DNA of 64,000 nt from Bacillus sp. AFS037270. GTDB taxonomy: Bacteria > Bacillota > Bacilli > Bacillales_B > DSM-18226. Positions 51,921 through 60,803 of this stretch are shown here, in pieces. The notes beneath the pieces were generated by a model. It saw only the letters and a program-made list of their open reading frames with translations, did not search any database and was not told the origin of the DNA. The stretch is from assembly GCF_002585305.1 (NCBI RefSeq), contig NZ_NUNF01000038.1, forward strand, positions 1 through 64,000. The letters are read 5' to 3'. Numbering within the stretch: position 1 is the stretch's first letter; every line of letters starts with the position of its first letter. The position numbers and the translations under genes are program-made.

Positions 51921-53264
51921 CTATATGGAGCAAGTATATTCTGCTTTCCTATTATCTTGAACAGCTACTCTTTCTACCGCTTCGGTCACCATTTTATGAA
52001 CATTTAAATCTAATGGATGCGGAACCAAATCTCCAGGTTTGGTACATGCTGCGATCGTTTCGGCAGCAGCGACTAGCATAGGATGGGTGATTTCACTAGC
52101 TTGTGCGTTTAAAACTCCTCGAAAAATACCGGGAAATCCAAGAACATTGTTAACAGAGCGGCCATCTGCTGCATAAGCAGCTCCGGCTTGCAGGGCTACT
52201 TCCGGTTCAATCTCTGGTTTTGGGTTCGATAAGGCTAGAATCACCTGTCCCGGACGTACCCATTGCTTTTGAATAAGTCCAGGAACACCTGTCGTTGCGA
52301 TAACGATGTCACAGGTATTCATTAACATTTCAATATTATCAACTGGATGACCGCCATAGTTCGCTAACCGCGCCTTCGCATCTGGACTTTTATCTGCTCC
52401 AAAAACATCCTTTACTCCGTATGCCATAAGCATTCGAGAAATCGCCAAGCCTGCCGCTCCAAGGCCAATCTGTCCAACTTGTGCATTTTTCAAGTCAATA
52501 CCGGCACTTTTACATGCTGAAATCGTTGCAGCCAGAGTGACAACAGCAGTTCCATGCTGATCATCATGCATAACCGGAATATCCAGCTCCTTCTTAAGTC
52601 GTTCTTCTACCTCGAAACAGTGTGGAGATCCAATATCTTCGAGTAAAATACCACTATACCCTGGAGAAATATTCATCACCGTCCGTACAATCTCATCCGG
52701 GTCTTTCGTATTTAGAAGAATCGGAATCCCATTAATGCCGGCTAATTGGTCGAAGAGTACAGCCTTCCCCTCCATAACTGGCATTCCGGCAACAGGGCCG
52801 ATGTCTCCCAAGCCAAGAATCGCTGTTCCATCTGTAACGATAGCTACCGAATTACCTATACTCGTATAAATTTTTGCTTTATCCGGTTCTTTCTCGATGA
52901 TTCGGCAAACATTGGCCACACCTGGTGTATAAACTCTTCTTAAGTCGGCTAATGTTTTAAGATCCACTTTGCTTTTCATATGAATCTTCCCTCCTTCATG
53001 TGCGTGAAGGACTTCATCTGAAACAGCATGAAGACGAATTCCCCCGTCTAACCGGGAGAGAGCGTCTGCCAATTCTTCTATCTGCTCCTCATGATCAACT
53101 TGAACAGTAATATTACGTATTGTGTAATTTGGACCTACTTTTACCGTTTGTATTTCCCCTATATCTCCTCCTGCAAGACCAATTGTCGTTGCTACTTTCC
53201 CAAGATTACCAGGGATTGAAGGCGTTTCCACCATCAACGTCCGAATGATTTGTTTGCTCATCAT
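51921..53264 (-). CDS. NAD-dependent malic enzyme with N-terminal ACT domain
   Basis: A 447-residue malic enzyme. Residues 1-75 form an ACT regulatory domain (RTLMVETPSIPGNLGKVATTIG), then the catalytic part with RRVYTPGVANVC (tyrosine), MEGKAVLFDQLAGINGIPIL (lysine), EDIGSPHCFEVE, MHDDQHGTAVVTLAA and NAD-binding IGLGAAGLAISRML. It converts malate to pyruvate and CO2. Three TTTTGT-like repeats sit about 150 bases upstream, tying it to the GlnKL-like system. The first or second ATG may be used. Confidence 0.93.
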   Translation of the reverse strand: MMSKQIIRTLMVETPSIPGNLGKVATTIGLAGGDIGEIQTVKVGPNYTIRNITVQVDHEEQIEELADALSRLDGGIRLHAVSDEVLHAHEGGKIHMKSKVDLKTLADLRRVYTPGVANVCRIIEKEPDKAKIYTSIGNSVAIVTDGTAILGLGDIGPVAGMPVMEGKAVLFDQLAGINGIPILLNTKDPDEIVRTVMNISPGYSGILLEDIGSPHCFEVEERLKKELDIPVMHDDQHGTAVVTLAATISACKSAGIDLKNAQVGQIGLGAAGLAISRMLMAYGVKDVFGADKSPDAKARLANYGGHPVDNIEMLMNTCDIVIATTGVPGLIQKQWVRPGQVILALSNPKPEIEPEVALQAGAAYAADGRSVNNVLGFPGIFRGVLNAQASEITHPMLVAAAETIAACTKPGDLVPHPLDLNVHKMVTEAVERVAVQDNRKAEYTCSI

Positions 53265-53413
53265 CTAATTCCTCCAACTACTTGTCTATGGATGGGGAAG
53301 GGAAGAAGTGACTCCCATTTTCCTCTTTGATGTAAACATTTTATTCCATTCCCTTTGACCATTTAAATAAATGATTTCCTATTCGTAATATAAGAGTTGA
53401 TATACTTAGAACT

Positions 53414-53439
53414 ACAAAACTCTACAAAAACTTACAAAG
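53414..53439 (-). promoter_or_regulatory. GlnL-type direct repeats ahead of the malic enzyme gene
   Basis: On the minus strand CTTTGT-AAGT-TTTTGT-AGAG-TTTTGT, three six-base repeats with a ten-base period. B. subtilis GlnL (YcbB) binds TTTTGT-N4-TTTTGT, so this is a likely target of the YcbB-domain regulator encoded immediately upstream on the same strand. Confidence 0.75.
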
Positions 53440-53587
53440 GTAATTTATACCTATAACTGAAAATTTGCTATACTTTAAATTTAACTTGGAAACACTCGAC
53501 ATATAACAGGTAAGCAGGGAGAAGGGGTACCTTATTTTTTAATCATTTAAGATATCGATTTTTAGGGGAGGCCAGAAGAACTTGAAA

Positions 53588-53636
53588 ATAAAAAAACCCA
53601 TTTTAGAGTTCTGCCAATTAATCCTCTAAAATGAGC
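53588..53636 (-). terminator. Terminator of the GlnKL-like operon
   Basis: CATTTTAGAG pairs with CTCTAAAATG; on the minus strand GGTTTTTTTATTTT follows. It overlaps the end of the response regulator gene. Confidence 0.85.
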
Positions 53637-54550
53637 CGCTTCGATTCGAAATAAAGAACTTGGATAAATTTCTTCGTATTAATTCGCGTACTGGCAGGAG
53701 AAGAGTTAGGATTTCTTTGTAATTCGGTCATCTTCTTGCGCACAATCGTAAAATCAAAAAACTTGGAAGCATAATTTTCGAACTTGGGATTTGAGAAATC
53801 TGTTAAACCCAGCGACGCTAAATGATTGATCGATTGGTAAATCGCTCTTCTTACCCTTTGTTCAGAGGCTCTTACTTCCCGCTGGATATCAATTTGTGCC
53901 GCGGGTGCCCCAATCTTTTTTAAAGTAATTTGCACAAAGATTTTTTTAAGAGGCGGAAATTGCTGTTCGTACGTATGATATTGTTCATATTGATCTAAAT
54001 ATTGGAGGATATCCAGTAAATCTTTGCTGCCGCTTTCACCTAAGATACCTAATTCAGATAAGAGAAACTCACCAGCTGTAACGATACTGGTTTTCTTCAA
54101 TGCATTTGCTGTTTCCTGTTTTGGCTGCTGTAAACCAAACACGGTATTTAATGATTTTTGAATCTCTGCAATCGACCTTTCCAACTGGATTCGCTCCATT
54201 ACTTTTCGGATAACAGTCAACACTTCAAGGCGATTTATTGGTTTTGAAATATAATAATCAACATCAAGTGAATAGGCTTCACCGATTAATTCCTTTGATT
54301 CCACTTGTGAAATCATAATAATTTTACCTGTAAATTGCCCTTTTAAGCGGCGAACCGTTTCAATTCCGTCACGAACAGGCATTAATAAATCGATAAATAG
54401 AATATCCACGTATTTAAGGATCATTAAGTTTTTATCGAGCATGGAGCCATCTTCGGCTTCTCCGATAATCTCGCCCAGATCCTCATCCTCGATTATTCGC
54501 GCCAACATTAAACGATGCACCTCATCATCATCTACTATATAAAATTTCAT
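53618..54550 (-). CDS. GlnL-like response regulator with YcbB domain
   Basis: A 310-residue regulator: receiver domain 1-120 (YIVDDDEVHRLML, phospho-aspartate in ILFIDLLMPVRDG, lysine in YYISKPINR) and a C-terminal YcbB DNA-binding domain (about 150-300; EVRASEQRVRRAIYQSINHLASLGL). This combination is that of B. subtilis GlnL, which activates glutaminase/glutamine transport genes. The gene overlaps the kinase gene by 23 bases. Neighbouring genes suggest it controls aspartate/dicarboxylate use instead (inference). Confidence 0.9.
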   Translation of the reverse strand: MKFYIVDDDEVHRLMLARIIEDEDLGEIIGEAEDGSMLDKNLMILKYVDILFIDLLMPVRDGIETVRRLKGQFTGKIIMISQVESKELIGEAYSLDVDYYISKPINRLEVLTVIRKVMERIQLERSIAEIQKSLNTVFGLQQPKQETANALKKTSIVTAGEFLLSELGILGESGSKDLLDILQYLDQYEQYHTYEQQFPPLKKIFVQITLKKIGAPAAQIDIQREVRASEQRVRRAIYQSINHLASLGLTDFSNPKFENYASKFFDFTIVRKKMTELQRNPNSSPASTRINTKKFIQVLYFESKRLILED

Positions 54551-55868
54551 CGAGTTCCCCTCTTTCGACTAGGCTTTTTATCGGAAGTTTTATGGTAAAA
54601 ATTGCTCCGGCATTTTCCGAACCATTTTGGAGATCCACACATCCCCCAAGTTCTTCGGTAATTTCTTGTACATAAGAAAGACCAATGCCTGTTGATGGCG
54701 TGCCGGCGTGATCAAATTTTAAAGTAAATCCTGGTTTAAAGATAAAGCTTTTATCCTTTTCAGATACTCCGGGACCATCGTCCTCTACTTGAAACCATAC
54801 AAACTGATTCTCCAGTTTTACATAAATAGCTATTGTTCCCTTCTCCTCAATAGCTTCTACCGCATTTGCCACTAAATTATTGATCAACGATAAAACTAGA
54901 TAGGCATGATATTCCGGATGTTCACCATCAATTTGATAGCGAAATTCAATCTTCTTTCCTAATGAACTGGCATATTGTTCATTTGTTCGGATCATGGCCG
55001 GGACAAGTTCATGGATATCCATGTAATCGGAAAACTTTTCATCTTCAATCAACCTGAATAGACCAGCAAAAATCCGTTGATTGTCTTTTTTGATATCGTG
55101 TACTTCTCCAGCAATTCGTAATGCCCTGTTACTAAATTGCTCTAAGGAAAGTCCTGTTTGTTTCATATATTCATTTATGTCCCGATATAGATCGTATGAT
55201 GTAATTGTAATATTTTCTGCGTTTTTTAGTACTTTTTTCAACTGAACGGATTCCACATACAAATTCGATAACAGCATCAATAAGTAATGGTTTTTTTGCC
55301 GAATTTGCCTCTCTCTTATTTTTCCTTCATATAACTTCATCATACTAAAAAAGGAAAGCACAAAAAAGCTGCGAAAAATGGCTATGATAAAGATCTGGGT
55401 TAGTTTTGACAGGGAAAGGTAGTCTCCGTCAGCCACATGCTGAAACATCAGTTCCGTTAAACTAGATATCATTTCAATGGTAATGCCTAATACTCCGATA
55501 ATCCAAGGACGGCTGTGGAACTGATTCAATTTTAATAGATAAAACAGGAGTACGAACATAAAATAATAAAGGGAAGATGGATAGCGTGTTTGAACGGAAG
55601 CCAGCAAATCGAAATGATCCTGTGTAAGCCAGTCTAATCCTACCCGAAAAGAAAGAATAGATAGTGCTGTACAAATACCGAGTAAAATCGGTGAAATGCC
55701 CCGCAATAATAAGAGAGAAAAGAAAAAAATTGGGGTACCCAGACTAACACGGAATGTATCATGAAAAGGATAAAATTTTAACTCTCCCGCTAACGGAACT
55801 GCAACTAGAATAAATATAAAGACAAATAAATTACTTTTAATTAATTGGTTGATTTTCAAACGATTCAC
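54528..55868 (-). CDS. GlnK-like sensor histidine kinase
   Basis: A 446-residue membrane kinase of the YcbA/GlnK type with six to seven helices (about 12-190), a linker coiled region, the H-box AGEVHDIKKDNQRIFAGL (H about 253) and an ATPase domain with LINNLVANAVEAIEEKG, DDGPGVSEKDKSFIFKPGFT and TGIGLSYVQEI. In B. subtilis the homologue responds to glutamine. Here the pair lies between malic enzyme and aspartase genes. Confidence 0.9.
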   Translation of the reverse strand: MNRLKINQLIKSNLFVFIFILVAVPLAGELKFYPFHDTFRVSLGTPIFFFSLLLLRGISPILLGICTALSILSFRVGLDWLTQDHFDLLASVQTRYPSSLYYFMFVLLFYLLKLNQFHSRPWIIGVLGITIEMISSLTELMFQHVADGDYLSLSKLTQIFIIAIFRSFFVLSFFSMMKLYEGKIRERQIRQKNHYLLMLLSNLYVESVQLKKVLKNAENITITSYDLYRDINEYMKQTGLSLEQFSNRALRIAGEVHDIKKDNQRIFAGLFRLIEDEKFSDYMDIHELVPAMIRTNEQYASSLGKKIEFRYQIDGEHPEYHAYLVLSLINNLVANAVEAIEEKGTIAIYVKLENQFVWFQVEDDGPGVSEKDKSFIFKPGFTLKFDHAGTPSTGIGLSYVQEITEELGGCVDLQNGSENAGAIFTIKLPIKSLVERGELDEILYSR

Positions 55869-56009
55869 TTCCTGTTAATATCAACAGATATAAATATAAA
55901 TAACGAATCCAACACAGGCAAATACCATCTATGCTGAATTCGTTATGCAAGTTTAGAAAAGTATACAATGGTAAAAACGAAAAGACAACTTAGTTATAAA
56001 AAATACAGT

Positions 56010-57446
56010 TTATTCTCTGTCCAAAAGCGATGCCCCGGAAATGCCTGGGTTGGTCATTTCGTAAGGGTTTAAAATCAGATCAAGCTCTTCCTCTGTCAGT
56101 ACATCATATTTCAAGCATAATTCACGTACTGGTTTACCTGTTAAAATGGCCTCTCTTGCAATACGCGCAGCGGCTTCATATCCAATATGGGGATTAACAG
56201 CGGTAATAACTCCCACGCTTCTTTCAACATATTCTTTTAACTGTTCCGAATTTGCTTCAATCCCCATCAGGCAGTAACCCGTAAACGTACGAAAGGCATT
56301 ATTCATGATGCTGATAGATTCAAGCAAATTAAATACAAGCACAGGCTCCATTACATTTAATTCAAGCTGCCCTGCTTCGGAAGCTAGGCAAATGGTATGA
56401 TCATTTCCAATTACTTGAAAGGCTACCTGGTTAATCATCTCGGCCATGACCGGGTTAACCTTGCCCGGCATAATAGATGAACCCGGCTGACGGGCTGGTA
56501 ATGTGATTTCCCCAAGTCCTGCACGGGGACCTGACGCCATTAACCGTAAATCATTTGCGATTTTGGACATGTTCATCATACATACTTTCAGCGCCGCCGA
56601 TACCTCAGTGTAAGCATCCGTATTTTGAGTGGCGTCGACAAGATGTTCAGCCCCCAAAAGCGGCAGTCCGGAAATAGCTGCTATATGTTTGACCACATTT
56701 TCGATATAGCGGGGATCTGCATTTAAGCCTGTACCAACTGCCGTTGCCCCCATATTGATTTCATATAAGTGCTGACGTGATTGTTGGATCCGTTTAATAT
56801 CGCGCTCCAGGACCCGGCTATACGCTTCAAACTCTTGACCGAGACGGATTGGCACGGCATCCTGAAGATGTGTTCGTCCCATTTTAATCACATCATCAAA
56901 TTGATGTGCTTTCTGTTTAAAAGCTGCCAGCATCTGCTGCATCGTATCCAATAGCTTTTCAATTAATTGAAGAGTAGCAATATGAATCGCGGTTGGAAAC
57001 GCATCATTTGTAGATTGTGACATATTCACATGACTATTTGGACTTACATTCTTATACTCGCCTTTTTCTTTCCCAAGAAGTTCGAGCGCACGGTTAGCAA
57101 TGATTTCATTCATATTCATATTCATGGATGTTCCTGCGCCGCCTTGAATGGGGTCTACGATAAATTGTTCATGCCACTTACCTTCTATTATTTCCTCTGC
57201 TGCCTGAACAATGACCTTGCCGATTCCTTCATATAACCGTTTTGTATCCATATTCGCTAAAGCAGCTGCTTTTTTGACAATTGCCAGCGCTTTAATTAAC
57301 TGTTCGTGAACACGATAGCCTGTAATCGGGAAATTTTCAACTGCCCGCAGTGTTTGTATGCCATAATAAGCATCTGCCGGGATCTCTTTAGATCCTAAAA
57401 AATCCTTTTCTATTCGTACTTGAGTACTTGTCTCGAAAGCTGACAT
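56010..57446 (-). CDS. aspA: Aspartate ammonia-lyase
   Basis: A 478-residue aspartase of the fumarase/aspartase superfamily with GSSIMPGKVNPVMAEMI, the signature loop, plus QGGAGTSMNMNMNEIIANRAL and MGRTHLQDAVPIRLGQE. It turns aspartate into fumarate and ammonia. ATG 57446 is used because GGAGGGAG lies just upstream; the longer frame begins inside the spacer. It is 26 bases downstream of a dicarboxylate/amino-acid symporter gene, giving an uptake-and-use operon. Confidence 0.95.
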   Translation of the reverse strand: MSAFETSTQVRIEKDFLGSKEIPADAYYGIQTLRAVENFPITGYRVHEQLIKALAIVKKAAALANMDTKRLYEGIGKVIVQAAEEIIEGKWHEQFIVDPIQGGAGTSMNMNMNEIIANRALELLGKEKGEYKNVSPNSHVNMSQSTNDAFPTAIHIATLQLIEKLLDTMQQMLAAFKQKAHQFDDVIKMGRTHLQDAVPIRLGQEFEAYSRVLERDIKRIQQSRQHLYEINMGATAVGTGLNADPRYIENVVKHIAAISGLPLLGAEHLVDATQNTDAYTEVSAALKVCMMNMSKIANDLRLMASGPRAGLGEITLPARQPGSSIMPGKVNPVMAEMINQVAFQVIGNDHTICLASEAGQLELNVMEPVLVFNLLESISIMNNAFRTFTGYCLMGIEANSEQLKEYVERSVGVITAVNPHIGYEAAARIAREAILTGKPVRELCLKYDVLTEEELDLILNPYEMTNPGISGASLLDRE

Positions 57447-57472
57447 GATACTCCCTCCTATTCTCAATAAAA

Positions 57473-58753
57473 TTACGCTACATTTGACTCTTTAGACTCT
57501 TTAATGGAATCCACATATTGTTTTGCTTTATCTTGGTCAAATTTGCCTTCCCATTTTGACATAACGATTGTCGCCAAAGAATTTCCAAGAACGTTAACTG
57601 CCGTCCTAATCATATCCAAAATACGATCAATACCTGCAATGAACGCAACTCCTTCTATAGGAAGTCCCATTGTGCCAAGTGTTGTTAAAAGGACCACAAA
57701 CGACGCACCCGGAACACCAGCCATTCCTTTTGATGTAAGCATTAACACAAGCAGCAATGTAATTTGCTGCATGATGGATAAATGAATTCCATACATTTGT
57801 GCCACAAAAAGTGAAGCAAGAGCTTGATAGATGGATGATCCGTCCAGGTTAAATGTATAGCCTGTTGGAATTACAAAAGAAGTAATTGATTTTGGGCAGC
57901 CAAACTTCTCCATCTTATCCATAAGTCTCGGTAAAACAGATTCAGAGCTTGCTGTTGTAAACGCCAGAATGAGCTCATCTTTCAGTACCTTCATGAGAAC
58001 AAAAATACTTGTCCCAGAGATTTTCGCAATGACACCAAGAACAACGAGGACAAAAAATATCATTGTTACGTAAACAGCCAGCACCAGTTTTCCAAGAGGA
58101 AGTAACGAGGCAGCTCCAAATTTTGCAACGTTCACCCCAATGAGTGCAAATACTCCAACAGGGGCTAATTTCATAATAAGATTCGTTACCCAAAAAACCG
58201 CTTCCAATATACCTTCAAAAAATGTTAGAACAGGCTTTCCTTTTTCTCCTATTGCTGCAATTCCCAATCCTAAGAAAACAGTAAAGAAAATGATTGGAAG
58301 TAAATCACCTTTAGTCATAGATTCAAATACGTTTGTCGGAACCAGATGTACAATCGTTTCCCCTACACTCGGAGTTCCAGTCGTTTTCATTGTTTCTTCA
58401 TACTTTGAAATGTCATTTGCCTTAAGAGCGCTCGTATCTACACCTGCCCCAGGCTGAAATAGATTTGCCGCCAATAATCCAATCGCAATAGCAAAAGTTG
58501 TAACGCTTTCAAAATAAAATAGCGTCTTTCCGCCTAACTTTCCTAATTTTTTGATGTCTCCCACACCAGCAATAGAAACTATTAATGCCGCGATAACAAT
58601 TGGCAATACAATCATCTTAATCAAATGGATAAAAATGTCCCCTATAGGAGCTAATATGGCCATCGCTGTCTCATTTCCATAAAAAACGATACCAACGATA
58701 ATCCCGAGTATAAGTGCAACAAAAATTTGTGTAGCCAATCCAAATCTTTTCAT
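57473..58753 (-). CDS. Dicarboxylate/amino acid:cation symporter (DctA/GltP family)
   Basis: A 426-residue DAACS symporter: helices 1-6, the serine-rich re-entrant loop AFTTASSESVLPRLM (HP1), TGYTFNLDGSSIYQALASLFVAQ (NMDGT-like motif) and GVPGASFVVLLTTLG (HP2). It takes up aspartate, glutamate or C4-dicarboxylates with Na+ or H+. It is cotranscribed with aspA, which favours aspartate. A TTTTGT-N4-TTTTGT element lies 100-115 bases upstream. Confidence 0.94.
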   Translation of the reverse strand: MKRFGLATQIFVALILGIIVGIVFYGNETAMAILAPIGDIFIHLIKMIVLPIVIAALIVSIAGVGDIKKLGKLGGKTLFYFESVTTFAIAIGLLAANLFQPGAGVDTSALKANDISKYEETMKTTGTPSVGETIVHLVPTNVFESMTKGDLLPIIFFTVFLGLGIAAIGEKGKPVLTFFEGILEAVFWVTNLIMKLAPVGVFALIGVNVAKFGAASLLPLGKLVLAVYVTMIFFVLVVLGVIAKISGTSIFVLMKVLKDELILAFTTASSESVLPRLMDKMEKFGCPKSITSFVIPTGYTFNLDGSSIYQALASLFVAQMYGIHLSIMQQITLLLVLMLTSKGMAGVPGASFVVLLTTLGTMGLPIEGVAFIAGIDRILDMIRTAVNVLGNSLATIVMSKWEGKFDQDKAKQYVDSIKESKESNVA

Positions 58754-58852
58754 TGAAAAGCTCCCCCTTATTTGTTCTCAAGCATGTTTTGTATCTTTAT
58801 CAGGACACATGACAGGCTATGTTTTTACTCTATTAGAAACCTACTCGATTAC

Positions 58853-58868
58853 ACAAAAATCTACAAAA
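58853..58868 (-). promoter_or_regulatory. GlnL-type direct repeat ahead of the symporter-aspA operon
   Basis: On the minus strand TTTTGT-AGAT-TTTTGT, exactly the direct repeat described for B. subtilis GlnL. It is located where an activator of the symporter-aspA promoter would bind. Confidence 0.8.
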
Positions 58869-58979
58869 AATCTAAAATAAAAAAATTTTTTTTTTAATTA
58901 TTACTATTTTCATTCTTTTTTTGGAGATTGAATGGCTGGCTGGGACGGTAGGCCGATGTTGGAATTAACTCGGGTACGT

Positions 58980-59012
58980 CAAAAAAACCCTTGCCAAAGC
59001 AAGGGTTTTTTC
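58980..59012 (-). terminator. Terminator after the metallo-beta-lactamase fragment
   Basis: AACCCTTGC pairs with GCAAGGGTT around CAAA, with T runs on the minus strand. It starts about 20 bases after the fragment's stop codon. Confidence 0.88.
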
Positions 59013-59033
59013 TCAAATAAAAGACATCATGAG

Positions 59034-59370
59034 TTAGTTCCAATAATAATGCCAAATTCCTTTCTTCATTTCCTTATTAATTTCCCCTTGTATTTCAAGA
59101 TAATCTAGAGTACCAATAACTTCAGACATAATATTGAAAAAGTGCTTTTCATACTTTTCTTTATATCTTAATTGAGCAATTCCACTTGCAGTTGAAATTC
59201 CTGATTTAATCATGTTTATATATTTGCCGGCTTTTACATCTATCTCTTTAATTCTCTTTTTTAATAAATCAACAGGATTTTCGATCATATTACCGTGACC
59301 TGAAAAAACGAGTTCTACATCCATTGACAAACATTTCTCTAATGACTGCCTTTGTTGTACCAAGGACTTG
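59034..59370 (-). pseudogene. C-terminal fragment of an MBL-fold hydrolase
   Basis: The frame encodes about 110 residues beginning SLVQQRQSLEKCLSMDVELVFSGHG, which is the last part of a metallo-beta-lactamase-fold hydrolase (final metal histidine in FSGHG followed by the C-terminal helices KKRIKEIDVKAG and a winged-helix-like tail). The HxHxDH active-site region is missing. Its 5' end is fused directly to a broken acetyltransferase gene, so it is a deletion product. Confidence 0.8.
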
Positions 59371-59587
59371 GTAAGGCTACCATAAAACCCACAAGTTTGT
59401 TCTCAACCTCGGCGACAAAAATCATTTATTTTTTTTTGGATAAAAATTTTTCTATTGAGGTTCTTTGTTGTTCAACCGTTGTTTTTTTCTCGCCGGGTTC
59501 ATATAACATAAAGCCTGACTCATCTACTTTTTTACTTAACTCTAAAAATCTCTCTGCATCTATTACATCAATTGGTCTTATTATCAT
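59371..59587 (-). pseudogene. N-terminal fragment of a GNAT acetyltransferase, frameshifted
   Basis: From ATG 59587 (AAGGGG eight bases upstream) the frame reads MIIRPIDVIDAERFLELSKK..., the start of a GNAT protein, then stops in an A run after IEKFLSKKK. A second frame continues with MIFVAEVENKLVGFMVAL, the expected next strand, and then meets the MBL fragment. The acetyl-CoA loop and everything beyond are lost. A frameshift and a deletion are both visible. Confidence 0.8.
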
Positions 59588-59608
59588 GCATTTTTCCCCT
59601 TTAATAGG

Positions 59609-60046
59609 CTAATCTTTCACTAACCCTCCTCTTAGTTTAGAGATACCGAATTCGAGGTAGCCTTTTAGACAGCCCAACATAAAAACCCAGCCTTCTTTAT
59701 TGTCTATCAACTGACTTACAAAATCAGCATCGTTTTCATGGAATCCATCTTCAAGAATTTCAATGATGGTAGTAGAATGGTCTACCTCTTTTAATGTTAT
59801 CGTTACTACGTGACCTTCTCCATTTCCCCCCCACCGGAAAACAATTTTCTTATTGGTCTCGATTTCGATTATTTCTAATTCTAATTGTGCATTGTACTCT
59901 TCGTATCTCACTGTAACGGTCTTGCCTTGCTCCCACCTTTCAGAACTCGATGAGAACCAGAAGTTTCCGATCTTCGACGGATCTACAAACGCCTCAAATA
60001 CTTCATCCGTGGGTCTTAATATCTTAAATTTTGTAAGATTGTTCAT
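59609..60046 (-). CDS. SRPBCC/AHSA1 family protein
   Basis: A 145-residue START-like protein: FKILRPTDEVFEAFVDPSKIGNFWFSS, KIVFRWGGNGEGHVVTITL and the C-terminal helix NKEGWVFMLGCLKGYLEFG are typical of the AHSA1 group. Such proteins bind hydrophobic ligands; the function is unknown. ATG 60046 is preferred because AAGGATG is six bases upstream. It is 22 bases from the broken acetyltransferase gene. Confidence 0.87.
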   Translation of the reverse strand: MNNLTKFKILRPTDEVFEAFVDPSKIGNFWFSSSSERWEQGKTVTVRYEEYNAQLELEIIEIETNKKIVFRWGGNGEGHVVTITLKEVDHSTTIIEILEDGFHENDADFVSQLIDNKEGWVFMLGCLKGYLEFGISKLRGGLVKD

Positions 60047-60172
60047 ACTTATCATCCTTCTTTTTCCGTTTATTCTCTAATGATTGAACTTATTCGTTCG
60101 CTTTATACTTTTACTTCTAAATTATTTCGTACCATATTGTCCAAGCTATTCTTAGCCCATCTCCATTAGAAA

Positions 60173-60580
60173 TCAAAAAGCAACATAGAAAGGATGAAGT
60201 TTCTCGTTTAAACAATACTCAATTCTTTGTCTAAAATTGTTCCAGGTGACCATTTCCAATGCTTGATTAATTGGAAAGAAACCGACCTCTAAACTTTCTG
60301 AGGAAGTTGTAAGTTCCCCTCCGGTGGGTCTTCCCAAAAATAATGTGTTACATATTGATTCCCTTACGTTTTGATAAACACCGCAAAATTTGATCACTTC
60401 AATATCTATTCCGCTTTCTTCCTTTGTCTCCCTGATTGCAGCTTCTTTTAAAGATTCCCCTTCTTCAACCTGTCCACCAGGCATTTCCCAGCCTCTTCGC
60501 GGGCCTTTAATTAATAAGATTTCTTTTTGCTCATTAAGTACGATAGTTGCTGCTGAAACAATATGTTTTGGTGTCGGCAT
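60173..60580 (-). CDS. Nudix hydrolase
   Basis: A 135-residue Nudix protein. The Nudix box GGQVEEGESLKEAAIRETKE followed by ESGI (about 35-58) has all consensus residues, including the metal-binding REUxEE. It hydrolyses a nucleoside diphosphate linked to another group; the substrate is not predictable. Monocistronic. Confidence 0.9.
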   Translation of the reverse strand: MPTPKHIVSAATIVLNEQKEILLIKGPRRGWEMPGGQVEEGESLKEAAIRETKEESGIDIEVIKFCGVYQNVRESICNTLFLGRPTGGELTTSSESLEVGFFPINQALEMVTWNNFRQRIEYCLNEKLHPFYVAF

Positions 60581-60803
60581 AACTTGACCTCACATTTATA
60601 GAATATCTTATTAATTCGGTACGTTTCTCCTTGCTCCTTCTTCAACCTGAAGAAATACCTAATTAGTTACATAGATTAATTCCATTCCTGAGCATTTTCA
60701 ACTGGAATATCCTTAATTAGTGGTCTTTTATAGCTATTAAGCAATACTTATAAGTTATTACTAGGTTTATTTGAAGATTCGCAGGAAATTAGGGGGAGTA
60801 ATC

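Noticed and set aside
51841..51960. 39-codon plus-strand frame with AGGAG ahead of it
   Set aside because: It runs into the 3' end of the malic enzyme gene, shows no recognisable family, and has unremarkable composition. Kept out for lack of support.
59352..59612. Plus-strand frame of 86 codons opposite the broken acetyltransferase
   Set aside because: The minus strand shows clear GNAT homology; the plus frame has no ribosome binding site.
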